Part shown: piece by piece, positions 1 to 7,816 of the stretch | How positions within the stretch are numbered: the first letter of the stretch is position 1 | How the letters are laid out: each line of letters starts with the position of its first letter | From: Sphaerisporangium cinnabarinum | GTDB lineage: Bacteria; Actinomycetota; Actinomycetes; Actinomycetales; Cellulomonadaceae | Assembly: GCA_003052455.1 (NCBI GenBank) | Contig: QAPD01000060.1 | Span: forward strand, 1-52,133 | Length of the DNA stretch: 52,133 nucleotides | Direction: 5' to 3' | Program-made: the position numbers and the translations under genes | The notes under the pieces: generated by a model | What the model was told of the DNA's origin: nothing | What the model saw: only the letters and a program-made list of their open reading frames with translations | Databases searched by the model: none

Positions 1-179
1 GGTGGGGGGTCGCCCGCCGGCAGGAGGGGCGGGGGCCGGCGCCGGTCGGGCCGGCCGCCGACCTCCGGCCGGGGCGGGACGGCGCCTCCGGCCGCGAGCG
101 TGGGGGCGTCGGCACCCGCCGACCGCGGCCCAGGCCGCGCGAGCCGCGGCACCGCGCCGCGCGACGAAGGAGGAACGTC

Positions 180-731
180 ATGTCCACGACGCGGAGCACC
201 TCGGACGGCACCTCGAACGGCACCTCGGACGCCACGCCCGACGGCACCCCGCACGTCCCGCGCCGTCCCCGCACGTCGGCGCCCGACGGCGGGCGCGGCC
301 CTGCGGCACGGGTCCACCGGCCCGAGGTCGCGGCTGGCGCTCGTCGCCGCGACCCTGAGGTCGGGGCGGCCCGGCGCGTCCCGCGCTGGCTCGTCCCGCC
401 CGTCGCGGCGGTGCTCGCCGCCGTCGTGCTGCTCACCGGGACGGCGCTCGGCGTCGACCCCGTGGTGCGCACCTCGAGCGGGACGCAGACGGTCGGCGTC
501 GTGGCGGCGGTCGTCGTGACGCTCGTCGTCGGGTACGTGGGGTGGGGCGTGCGTGCGCTGCTCGGTCGCCTGCGCTCGGGCGGCCGGCGGGCCTGGCTCG
601 TGACGTGCGGCGTCGTGCTGCTCGTCTCCCTGCTCGGCCCGCTCGGAGCGGTGACGCCCGGCGCGGTGGCCCTGCTCGCCGTCGAGCACCTGACGGTGGG
701 CGCGACCCTGGCCCTGGCCCTCCGCCGCTGA
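180..731 (+). CDS. Small four-helix membrane protein (DUF6069-like)
   Basis: 183 residues. The first ~65 residues are polar, with Ser/Thr/Asp/Gly-rich repeats (SDGTSNGTSDATPDGTP) followed by Arg-rich sequence, so probably a disordered cytoplasmic head. Four hydrophobic stretches follow (about 71-91, 104-127, 137-157, 160-180), the pattern of small actinobacterial DUF6069-type membrane proteins of unknown function. The ATG at 180 is chosen because AAGGAGG lies at 167-173, six bases upstream. It stands alone, followed by a structured intergenic region. The family match rests on topology and composition only; function is unknown. Confidence 0.72.
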   Translation: MSTTRSTSDGTSNGTSDATPDGTPHVPRRPRTSAPDGGRGPAARVHRPEVAAGARRRDPEVGAARRVPRWLVPPVAAVLAAVVLLTGTALGVDPVVRTSSGTQTVGVVAAVVVTLVVGYVGWGVRALLGRLRSGGRRAWLVTCGVVLLVSLLGPLGAVTPGAVALLAVEHLTVGATLALALRR

Positions 732-780
732 ACCCCACACCCCACCCCCACCCTCTCCCCACCCCCCACCCCACCCCCGC
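732..780. repeat. Pyrimidine (C) tract, G-runs on the minus strand
   Basis: Almost pure C with scattered A/T, essentially no G for more than 40 bases. The complementary strand therefore carries at least five runs of four to six G separated by one to three bases, the pattern of a potential G-quadruplex. It directly abuts a large inverted repeat. Confidence 0.6.
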
Positions 781-836
781 CGAACACGGGGTCGGCGACC
801 GTAATCCGCCGGATCTGGTCGCTGACCCCGTGTTCG
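781..836. repeat. 20-bp inverted repeat (hairpin) in the gap before the reductase gene
   Basis: Left arm 781-800 and right arm 817-836 are reverse complements with one mismatch that is a G-U pair in RNA; the loop is 16 bases (801-816) and itself contains a small palindrome (ATCCG-C-CGGAT). It could end transcription of the upstream membrane-protein gene or be a copy of a dispersed intergenic repeat. A partial further copy of the arm (GTGTTCG-N2-GGGG) occurs at about 851-867. Confidence 0.7.
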
Positions 837-930
837 ACGGGGGATTGGGGGTGTGTTCGGCCGGGGACGATGAGATTCCGCTGCGGCTACGGTCTGTTTC
901 TCGTCGATCCTCCCGACCGGAAGGCCCACC

Positions 931-1551
931 ATGACCGCGACGCTCGTGTCCACCCTGTTCCTCTCGCTCGACGGCGTCGCCGAGATCGACCCGGCGTGGC
1001 ACTTCCCCTACTTCGACGACCACATGGCCGCGGCGGTGGACGAGGACTACCGGGACGTCGACGCGCTCCTGCTCGGGCGCGTCACGTACGACAGCTTCGC
1101 CGGCGCGTGGCCCGAGCGGGAGACCGCCGGGGGCGAGGACGCGGAGTTCGCCGCGCGCCTCGGGAACCTGCGCAAGATCGTCGCGACGCGCGGCGACCAG
1201 GACCTCGGGTGGCGGCACGTCGAGCGGGTCGACGGCGACCTCGTCGACGCGGTCCGCGCCCTCAAGGAGGAGCCGGGCCTCGGCAAGGTGCTCGTCGCCG
1301 GGTCGATCTCGGTGGTGCGCCAGCTCCTCGCCGCGGGGCTGCTCGACGAGCTGCGCCTGCTCGTCCACCCCGTCGCGGCCCGCACCGGCGAGCGGCTGTT
1401 CGACGAGGGGGAGCCCTTCTACCCGCTGACGCTCCTGCGCTCGGAGACGTTCCCGACGGGCGTCGTGCGGCTCGTCTACGCCCCGGGCGAGGTCCCCGGG
1501 GACGTCGGCTACGACGACGTCAAGGACAAGGTGCCGTCCGGGGACGCCTGA
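931..1551 (+). CDS. Dihydrofolate reductase family protein (RibD C-terminal domain)
   Basis: 206 residues, a single RibD_C/DHFR-like fold. Family marks: N-terminal strand ending in SLDGV (about 12-16), the LLLGRVTYDSF segment (about 48-58) that forms the NADPH-binding region, the strand KVLVAGSISVVRQLL (about 120-134), and the late LVHPVAARTGERLF strand. Such stand-alone proteins are taken to be NADPH-dependent reductases of unknown substrate; they are not the folate DHFR. ATG at 931 is preceded by GGAAGG (919-924). Its last 43 bases overlap the convergent phosphatase gene. Substrate cannot be told from sequence. Confidence 0.88.
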   Translation: MTATLVSTLFLSLDGVAEIDPAWHFPYFDDHMAAAVDEDYRDVDALLLGRVTYDSFAGAWPERETAGGEDAEFAARLGNLRKIVATRGDQDLGWRHVERVDGDLVDAVRALKEEPGLGKVLVAGSISVVRQLLAAGLLDELRLLVHPVAARTGERLFDEGEPFYPLTLLRSETFPTGVVRLVYAPGEVPGDVGYDDVKDKVPSGDA

Positions 1552-3119
1552 CGCGCGACGGCGACCACCGCGACGTCGTCCTCGCGGCCCGGGTCGTCGA
1601 ACGCCGCGACGACGCGCTCGCACAGGACGGTCGGGCTCGCGCCGGCGTGCTGCGCCGCGACCCGGGCCAGCCGGTCCAGCGCGTCCACGAGCGACGCCCC
1701 GCGGCGCTCGACGAGACCGTCGGTCACGAGCACGAGGAGGTCGCCGGGGGCGAGCACGTCGTGGTGGGCGGGGCGGGCCTGCGGGCTCGGGACGCCGAGC
1801 AGGCGCGAGCCCGCCTTGGCCCGGTCGACCGTGCCGTCGGTGCGCACGAGGAACGCGGGCAGGTGGCCGGCGTCCGTGAGCTCGAGGGCGCCCGTGCGAG
1901 GGTCGAGCACGCACACGCACACGGTCGCGAACTCGGGGTGGTCCTCGCGCAGCGCCGCGTTGAGCAGGTCCAGCGCCGACGCGGCGTCGTGCCCCTCGCG
2001 CAGGTAGGCGCGCAGCGTGACCCGCACCTCCGCCATCACGGTCGCCGCGCGCAGGGAGTGGCCCTGGACGTCGCCGATGACGACGGCCACGCGCCCGTCC
2101 GGGAGGTCGAACGCGTCGTAGAAGTCGCCGCCGACGTCGAGCCGCGCGTCCGACGCCTCGTAGCGCGCGACGACCTCGACGCCGCCGCTCACCCGGAGCC
2201 CGGACGGCAGGAGCGCGCGCTGGAGCGCGAGGGCGATCCGGTGCTCCTCCGTGAACGTGCGCAGGTTCGACAGGGCGACCGTCGCGGCCTCCGTGAAGCG
2301 CGCGGCGGCCTCCTGCTCCTCCTCGGACAGCGGCTCGTCGCCGACCTCGATGCCCAGGCCGCCGACGAGCGCCCCCGAGGCGTCCTCGAGCCAGAACGTG
2401 TACCACGCCGACGGCCCGACCCCCGCCTCACGGAGGAGCGGCTGCCACGGCGCGGGCACCTCGTCGGGGCCGAACACGGCCGTCGACGCCCCGGAGGGCG
2501 GGAGGACCGCCGTCGGGCCGCGACCGCGCACGAGCGCGGCTCCGTCCGCGGCGCAGACGGAGCGCAGCACGACCCCGGCGTCGGCGACGACCATCGAGAT
2601 CACGGCGCGGCCGAGGACGGCGCACGCGCCCCGGGCGGCGTGGTCGGCGACGGCCTCGGGGGAGCGCGCCTCGTGCAGGGGGACGAGCGCGTCGGTGAGC
2701 GCCTCCAGGCGGCGGGCGGTGCGCCCGGCCCCGCGCTGCGCGTCGACGCGCCGGCACAGCGCGCTGATCGTCGCGAGGAACTCGTCCCGGTCGAGCGGCT
2801 CGGGCAGGTAGGCGTCTGCGCCGCCCTCCAGCCCGGCGGTGCGGGCGGCGGCGTCGACGTCGGTCGCGGAGACGTGCAGCACGGGCAGGTGCGCGGTCGC
2901 GGGGTCGCTCTTGAGGATCCGGCACACCTCGCGGCCCGAGAGGTCCGGCAGGTTCACGTCGAGCACGACGGCGTCGACCGGGGTCGTGGCGTGCGCGAGC
3001 GCGTCGCGGCCGGTCCCGGCCTCGACGACGCCGAAGCCGGCCCGCCGCAGCCAGCTCGCCATGACGTACCGGTGCGCGGGCGTGTCGTCGACGACGAGCA
3101 CGGTGCGGTCGGCGTTCAT
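1509..3119 (-). CDS. Response regulator-GAF-PP2C (SpoIIE) phosphatase
   Basis: 536 residues, last gene of the stressosome operon. Receiver domain 1-120 with acidic pair D11/D12 and phospho-acceptor D54 in VVLDVNLPD; the usual conserved Lys is replaced by Glu (YLPEP, E107). A GAF-like region covers about 135-290. A SpoIIE/PP2C domain covers about 300-525, with metal-binding Asp in GGDFYDAF (D332), IGDVQGHS (D350), TDGLVERR and REDDVAVV. Such proteins dephosphorylate STAS-type anti-anti-sigma factors when their receiver is phosphorylated. ATG at 3119 overlaps the TGA of the upstream kinase gene (ATGA), implying translational coupling. The kinase next to it is the likely phosphodonor. Output target is not encoded nearby. 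Overlaps the reductase gene tail-to-tail by 43 bases. Confidence 0.93.
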   Translation of the reverse strand: MNADRTVLVVDDTPAHRYVMASWLRRAGFGVVEAGTGRDALAHATTPVDAVVLDVNLPDLSGREVCRILKSDPATAHLPVLHVSATDVDAAARTAGLEGGADAYLPEPLDRDEFLATISALCRRVDAQRGAGRTARRLEALTDALVPLHEARSPEAVADHAARGACAVLGRAVISMVVADAGVVLRSVCAADGAALVRGRGPTAVLPPSGASTAVFGPDEVPAPWQPLLREAGVGPSAWYTFWLEDASGALVGGLGIEVGDEPLSEEEQEAAARFTEAATVALSNLRTFTEEHRIALALQRALLPSGLRVSGGVEVVARYEASDARLDVGGDFYDAFDLPDGRVAVVIGDVQGHSLRAATVMAEVRVTLRAYLREGHDAASALDLLNAALREDHPEFATVCVCVLDPRTGALELTDAGHLPAFLVRTDGTVDRAKAGSRLLGVPSPQARPAHHDVLAPGDLLVLVTDGLVERRGASLVDALDRLARVAAQHAGASPTVLCERVVAAFDDPGREDDVAVVAVARQASPDGTLSLTSS

Positions 3120-4852
3120 CGGCTCCGCACCTCGCGCCCCAGGGCCGCCACGAGGCGGTCGCGGTCGATCTCGGACTTCGCGAGGAACGGCACGTCGCCG
3201 ATGCCGGGCGGCGGCGGGGCGCTCGACATGAGCACGGCCGCGGTGCCCGGGTGCACGTCGCGGATCCGCGACCGCAGCGCGAGGCCGTCCGTGCCGGGCA
3301 GGCACACGTCGAGGAGCGCGACGTCGGCCGGGCCGTCGTGCAGCAGCGCGAGAGCGTGCGTGGCGTCGTGCGCGACGCTGACGCGCGCGGCGGCGTCGCG
3401 GAGCATCGAGGCGACGACCGACGCGTAGGCGCGGTCGTCGTCGACGACGAGGACGTGCCCGAGCGGGGTGTCGCGCACGGGGGCCTCCTCGGGCTCCGGG
3501 CGCGCGGCGGGGGCGTCCTCGGGAGCCGCCGTGAGCGACGGGAGGCGCAGCGTGAAGACGCTCCCGGCGCCCGGGCGCGACGTCGCGACGAGCGTGCCGC
3601 CCAGCGCCTCCGACGTGCGGCGCGCGTACGGCAGGCCCAGGCCAGTGCCACGGACGGTCGGCTGCAGGCGGTTCGGCACCTGGACGAACTCCTCGAACAC
3701 GGCGTCGAGCTGGTCGGCGGGAATCCCCAGACCCGTGTCGCGCACGTCGAACCGCACGACGTCGCCGTCGGCCGCGGCCCGCAGCACGACCTCGCCCTCG
3801 TCCGTGAACTTCACCGCGTTCGTCAGCAGGTTGCGCAGCACGCGGGACAGCAGCCGGCGGTCCGTGACGAGGGTCAGGCCCGGCTCGGCCGCGACCCGTA
3901 GCGACACGCCGGACCGGACGAGCGGCAGGGTCGTGCCGCGCAGCTCGTCGAGCAGCGCCCCGAGGTCGACGGGCGTGGGCTCGACGTCGTCGTGGCCCGC
4001 CTCGGCGCGCGCGAGGTCGAGCAGCTCGTCGACGAGCGTGAGCAGCGTCGTCGCGCTCTCGCGCAGGAACCCGACCTGCTGCGTCTGGTCGGCGTCGAGG
4101 TGGGAGTCCGTGAGGAGCGAGGTGAGGCCGATGATCGAGTTCACGGGCGAGCGCAGCTCGTGGCTGACGTTCCGCAGGAAGCGGGTCTTCGCCTCGTTGG
4201 CGGCGGCGAGCTCGCGCCCGCGCTCGTCGAGCTCGGCGTACAGCGCGACGACGCCGGTGTTGGTCTCCTCGAGCTCCGCCGAGAGCTGGTCGTACATCGC
4301 GAGGACCCCGCGGTTCGTCTCCTCCAGCTCCTCGTTGAAGCGTCGGAGCTCGTCCTGCTGACGCGTCAGCTCGTCGAGCGTCCGCACGAGCTCGGCGTTC
4401 TGCACGCGCACCTCGTCGCTCGCGTCGGCGACGTGCGCGGCGGCGGTGGACCGGCGCACGCCCGCGAGGGTCGCCTCGTCCGTGCGCGCGGTCGCGGGCA
4501 GGGCCTTGGTGAGCAGCACGCGCGTGCCCGTCGGGTCGACCTGCAGGCCGGGGACGAGCCGTCGGGCGGCCGGGACACCGCCGTCGCTCGAGTCGCCCTC
4601 GACGAGGAACGGCGTCCCCGCCACGATCTCGGCGCGCAGCGTGGCCTGCGGGAGACCGGGCAGGACGCCCACGACGACGTCGGCCGTGCCGGAGCCGACC
4701 GCTGACCGCCCGATCTCGGACAACGCCGTCGCGACGCGCACCTGGTCCTGCGTGTCCAGGCCGAGCAGGCGGCAGATCTCGCGCCCGGCCCGGCGCAGCG
4801 CGAGCACGTCGGAGTCCGAGCGCAGCTGGGTGATGAGGAGGGTGGTGCTCAC
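3116..4852 (-). CDS. Hybrid histidine kinase with RsbT-like N-terminal region and C-terminal receiver
   Basis: 578 residues. Residues 1-120 resemble a diverged RsbT/anti-sigma ATPase (ATALSEIGRSAV at 41-52 corresponds to the N-box of RsbT, but Asn is missing). A coiled coil follows (about 147-222) with an internal duplication, EELEETNRGVLAMYDQL / AELEETNTGVVALYAEL. HisKA phospho-acceptor H231 in RNVSHELRSPVN; HATPase_c about 325-440 with N-box NLLTNAVKF (341-349), DTGLGIP and GTGLGLP. The C-terminal receiver (465-578) has D471-473, acceptor D515 and Lys559. No membrane segment, so a soluble sensor. GTG at 4852 overlaps the upstream stop (GTGA). A longer reading to 4888 lacks support. Likely reads stressosome state and phosphorylates the adjacent phosphatase; that link is inferred from position. 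Confidence 0.92.
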   Translation of the reverse strand: MSTTLLITQLRSDSDVLALRRAGREICRLLGLDTQDQVRVATALSEIGRSAVGSGTADVVVGVLPGLPQATLRAEIVAGTPFLVEGDSSDGGVPAARRLVPGLQVDPTGTRVLLTKALPATARTDEATLAGVRRSTAAAHVADASDEVRVQNAELVRTLDELTRQQDELRRFNEELEETNRGVLAMYDQLSAELEETNTGVVALYAELDERGRELAAANEAKTRFLRNVSHELRSPVNSIIGLTSLLTDSHLDADQTQQVGFLRESATTLLTLVDELLDLARAEAGHDDVEPTPVDLGALLDELRGTTLPLVRSGVSLRVAAEPGLTLVTDRRLLSRVLRNLLTNAVKFTDEGEVVLRAAADGDVVRFDVRDTGLGIPADQLDAVFEEFVQVPNRLQPTVRGTGLGLPYARRTSEALGGTLVATSRPGAGSVFTLRLPSLTAAPEDAPAARPEPEEAPVRDTPLGHVLVVDDDRAYASVVASMLRDAAARVSVAHDATHALALLHDGPADVALLDVCLPGTDGLALRSRIRDVHPGTAAVLMSSAPPPPGIGDVPFLAKSEIDRDRLVAALGREVRSR

Positions 4853-5889
4853 GCGGCCTCCCGGGGGATCGGCAGCACCGCCACGCACGAGTCGTCGCGG
4901 CGCACGGCGTGGTCACGGAGCAGGACGCCCGCGACGACGAGAGGGGACCGGACGGCGAGGCCCGGGTAGTCGGCGAGCGACCACCGGGCCGTCAGCCCGT
5001 CGCTGTGCAGCACGACGACGTCGCCCGGCTCGACGGGGTACGTCGTCTCGCGCAGCGGCCGGCCGCGCGTCCCGGCGATGCCGGGGTGGCTCACGAGACC
5101 GCGCGACCGCGTGCCGTGGACCGTCCCGGCGATGTTGCCGAGCCCGGCGCAGCGCAGCACGCCGTCCGACGCCCGGACGACCGAGACGGCCGCGCCCCGG
5201 GTGCCGCCGAGGGCGCCGTGCACGCGCTCGAGGAGCGCGACCGGGCTGCCGGGAGGCGCGTCGAGGAAGGCCCGCACCGCGGCCCCGGAGGCCGCCGCGG
5301 CGAGCGGTCCGTGGCCGAGCCCGTCGGCGACGAGGAGGCTCGGCACGCCGTCGTCGTGGCGCACCGCGAGGGCGTCGCCGCACACGTCCTGCCCGGTCAT
5401 GGGGCGGGTCACGCCCGTGGGGGCCGCGAGGTTGGTGGTCGCGCCGTGCGCGACGAACGTCGCCGCGATGACCGTCCCCTGCCCGGGCGACGTCCACGCG
5501 TCCCACGCCGACGCGAGGCGGGGCAGGGTGCCGAGGCCGATGCCGAGCGTGCCGCGGCTCGAGACCCCGTCGCGCATCGCCGCGGTGATGTCCCGCATGC
5601 CCGGGCCGGAGTCGACAGCGAGCACGTCGAGCGCGGCCTCGTCGCCGGTGCGCCGGACGCGGACGAGCACCGAGCCGCCACCGGCGTGGCGGCACTGGTT
5701 GGTCGCGAGCTCGGAGACGACGAGGCCCACCTCGGCCGCGCGCTCGTCGTCGAGGCCGAGGTTGCGGGCGGCGACGCTCGCGCCGCGGCGCACGCTGCCG
5801 ACCGCGGACGGGTGGTCCACGGTGTACCAGGTGCCGTCCTCGACGAGCGTGCGGCGCACGTCGGGGCGGTCGGTGTCCTCCGAGGTCAT
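4849..5889 (-). CDS. RsbT-like ATPase fused to SpoIIE/PP2C phosphatase (RsbX-like)
   Basis: 346 residues. N-terminal half is a GHKL anti-sigma ATPase: N-box region VVSELATNQCRHAGGG, then DSGPGMRD and GTLGIGLGTLPR as G-boxes. C-terminal half is a short PP2C/SpoIIE domain, with ADGLGHGPLA, HSDGLTARW and RRDDSCVAVL as the metal-site motifs. This two-part protein type regularly follows rsbRST in bacteria that use the stressosome as an input module and is taken to be the RsbX-like phosphatase that resets RsbR/RsbS. ATG at 5889 overlaps the rsbT stop by ATGA, and its own stop overlaps the kinase start by GTGA. Confidence 0.93.
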   Translation of the reverse strand: MTSEDTDRPDVRRTLVEDGTWYTVDHPSAVGSVRRGASVAARNLGLDDERAAEVGLVVSELATNQCRHAGGGSVLVRVRRTGDEAALDVLAVDSGPGMRDITAAMRDGVSSRGTLGIGLGTLPRLASAWDAWTSPGQGTVIAATFVAHGATTNLAAPTGVTRPMTGQDVCGDALAVRHDDGVPSLLVADGLGHGPLAAAASGAAVRAFLDAPPGSPVALLERVHGALGGTRGAAVSVVRASDGVLRCAGLGNIAGTVHGTRSRGLVSHPGIAGTRGRPLRETTYPVEPGDVVVLHSDGLTARWSLADYPGLAVRSPLVVAGVLLRDHAVRRDDSCVAVLPIPREAA

Positions 5890-6308
5890 CGCGACCAGGT
5901 CGCGATCTCGACGCGCGTGCCCACGCCCGGCGAGGTGTCGATCGCGAAGTGCTGGACGAGGCGTCGCGACCCCGAGAGCCCCAGCCCGAGGCCGCCGCCG
6001 CTGGTCCAGCCGTCGGTGAGCGCGAGGTCGAGGTCGGGGATGCCCGGCCCCTCGTCCGAGAAGACGGCGCGGACGCCCGTCCGCGCTCCCTCCGTCACGA
6101 GCTGCACCTCGGCCTCGCCGCCGCCCCCGTACACGAGGGTGTTGCGCGCGAGCTCGCTCGCCGCGGTCACGAGCTTCGTCTGGTCCACGAGCGAGAGGCG
6201 CGCCTGCTGCGCGAGCGACCGGACGAGCTGGCGCACCTTGACGACGTCGGAGTCGGTGCGCACGGGCACGCGCTCCGCGGTCGACGGCGGCGGGGTGGTG
6301 GTGGTCAT
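5886..6308 (-). CDS. rsbT: Switch kinase RsbT
   Basis: 140 residues, the usual RsbT length. GHKL kinase fold: N-box with E52 and N56 (ASELARNTLVYGGGG), G1 box FSDEGPGIPD with D85, G2 box SGGGLGLGLSGSRRL. In Bacillus subtilis RsbT phosphorylates RsbS and RsbR in the stressosome, is released, and then activates a downstream phosphatase. Here it sits directly after rsbS with ATGA overlap and before the ATPase-PP2C gene with ATGA overlap. Its partner after release would be one of the two PP2C proteins or the histidine kinase encoded downstream; which one cannot be told. Confidence 0.96.
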   Translation of the reverse strand: MTTTTPPPSTAERVPVRTDSDVVKVRQLVRSLAQQARLSLVDQTKLVTAASELARNTLVYGGGGEAEVQLVTEGARTGVRAVFSDEGPGIPDLDLALTDGWTSGGGLGLGLSGSRRLVQHFAIDTSPGVGTRVEIATWSR

Positions 6309-6709
6309 CTCTCCTCGCGCTCGGCGGCGGCCAGGAGCACGTCCTCGGCGGACCGCTCCTCGGGGGCGAGGAGCGCGAGGCCGCGCTCGACGTCCAGCGC
6401 GGTGCGGACGTCGCCGAGCGACAGGCCGAGCTCGACCATGGTGATGGCGACGGCCGGGCGCATGCCCACGACGACCGTCGTCGCGTCGAGCACGTGCGAG
6501 ATGCCGGCGACCGACGCGAGCATGCGGCCGATGAACGAGTCGACGATCTCCAGCCCGGAGATGTCGATGATCACGCCGCGCGCACCGGTGTCGGTGATCC
6601 GCTGGGCGAGGTCCTCCTGGAGCTGCAGCGCCGTGTCGTCCTGGAGGTCGATCTGGATCGAGACGAGGAGCGTCGAGCCGATCTTGAGGATGGGGACGCC
6701 GTCGGTCAT
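6305..6709 (-). CDS. rsbS: Stressosome scaffold protein RsbS (STAS)
   Basis: 134 residues, a single STAS domain. The phosphorylatable serine is present as S58 in SGLEIVDSFIGR, matching S59 of B. subtilis RsbS, and the helix motif GMRPAVAITMVELGL is near-identical in pattern to the family. It co-assembles with RsbR and holds RsbT. ATG at 6709 overlaps the rsbR stop (ATGA). A C-terminal tail of about 20 residues (LLAPEERSAEDVLLAAAEREER in part) is longer than in B. subtilis. Confidence 0.96.
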   Translation of the reverse strand: MTDGVPILKIGSTLLVSIQIDLQDDTALQLQEDLAQRITDTGARGVIIDISGLEIVDSFIGRMLASVAGISHVLDATTVVVGMRPAVAITMVELGLSLGDVRTALDVERGLALLAPEERSAEDVLLAAAEREER

Positions 6710-7545
6710 GCGGGGAGCCCGGCCCGGCGGGTGTCCCGGCTCGCGCGCAGCGCGTCGACCAGGGCGTCGGCGAGGGTCGCGCGCGTGCGGATGTCGCCGA
6801 ACTCGATGCCGAGCGCGACGATCGTCTGCGCGATCTGCGGGCGGATGCCGCTGATCGTGCACTCGGCGCCCATGAGGCGCGCCGCGACGACCGTCTTGAG
6901 CAGGTGCTGCGCGACCTGGGTGTCCACCGCGGGCACGCCCGTGATGTCGATGATCGCGTGCTCGCTGCCCGTGTCGACGAGCGTGTTGAGCAGCTTCTCC
7001 ATGACGACCTGGGTGCGCGCGGAGTCGAGCGTCCCCACCAGCGGCACCGCGACGATGCCCTCCCAGAGCTTGACCACGGGGGTCGAGAGCTCGAGCAGCT
7101 GCTCGGCCTGCTCGGCGATGATCCCCTCGCGCGCGGCCGCGAACGTCTCGAACGTGAAGAGCCCGAGCTGGTCGACGAGGCGCAGCAGCGGGGTCACGTC
7201 CGTGTCGGCGCCGGTCGCGGAGTCGAGCCGGTACAGGCCCTCCTTGAGCGCGAACACGCCGATCGCGGTCTCGCGGGGCGTGAAGCCGAGGCGGGCACGT
7301 GCGGACGACACGTCCGCGAGGATGCCCCGGAGCTGGTCGAACGCCGGCTCGGCGAGCGAGACGCCGCCGGCGCGCAGGCCGTCGAGGAGCGCATCGAGGA
7401 TCTCGCCCTGCTCCCGCTCGAGCTCGCCCCGCGAGGTGCGGCCGTGGAGCTCGTGGGCCGCGGCCTCCAGCCATGCGCTGCGCACGGCGTCGGCGTGCTC
7501 GATCAGGGTCTGAGCAAGAGTCTCGGGGGTGGCGGCGTCGGCCAT
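6706..7545 (-). CDS. rsbR: Stressosome sensor RsbR
   Basis: 279 residues. N-terminal ~1-155 is the helical non-haem-globin-like sensor region; residues 160-270 form a STAS domain. Both regulatory threonines known from B. subtilis RsbRA (T171, T205) have counterparts: T209 in PAVDTQVAQ and T241 in GIRPQIAQTIV. The start is ATG 7545, with GGAAGGAA just upstream (about 7552-7559, read on the minus strand); an open frame continues to 7683 but that stretch has no family similarity. First gene of a six-gene operon in which every junction overlaps by four bases. A TACACT -10-like box lies at 7606-7611 with no good -35. Confidence 0.95.
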   Translation of the reverse strand: MADAATPETLAQTLIEHADAVRSAWLEAAAHELHGRTSRGELEREQGEILDALLDGLRAGGVSLAEPAFDQLRGILADVSSARARLGFTPRETAIGVFALKEGLYRLDSATGADTDVTPLLRLVDQLGLFTFETFAAAREGIIAEQAEQLLELSTPVVKLWEGIVAVPLVGTLDSARTQVVMEKLLNTLVDTGSEHAIIDITGVPAVDTQVAQHLLKTVVAARLMGAECTISGIRPQIAQTIVALGIEFGDIRTRATLADALVDALRASRDTRRAGLPA

Positions 7546-7605
7546 CGGGGTTCCTTCCACGGTGAGAGCGACGCCGAACGGGCTCGCGGCGGTCGCGCGC
7601 CCGCC

Positions 7606-7611
7606 AGTGTA
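7606..7611 (-). promoter_or_regulatory. Candidate -10 box of the stressosome operon
   Basis: TACACT on the minus strand, about 60 bases before the rsbR start. No TTGACA-like box at the expected distance, so a weak call. Confidence 0.3.
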
Positions 7612-7774
7612 CGCAGAGCGCGGGCGCTCGCAGCGCGGCTGTGGACGGACGGTCGCGCGCACGGCGCCCCGACCTCGTGACACGTCCGCGGCGTGAGGCG
7701 GACGACACAGGCCGCGGGCGCGGGCGGGCGGGTGCGCGGGCCGGATCCCGTGGGGGCACGACGGCTCCCGCGAG

Positions 7775-7808
7775 CCGCCCGAGCACGGTCGTCCCCGTGC
7801 TCGGGCGG
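7775..7808 (-). terminator. Hairpin terminator of pgi
   Basis: A perfect 14-bp stem (7775-7788 with 7795-7808) and a 6-base loop, 8 bases beyond the pgi stop. No long T run, as is common in high-GC actinobacteria. Between it and the rsbR start the 230-base gap shows nothing else beyond the -10 box noted. Confidence 0.75.
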
Positions 7809-7816
7809 GGCGCAGG

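Noticed and set aside
7546-7683. A longer rsbR starting at 7683
   Set aside because: The extra 46 codons have no RsbR similarity and cover the likely -10 box. ATG 7545 has a good ribosome site.
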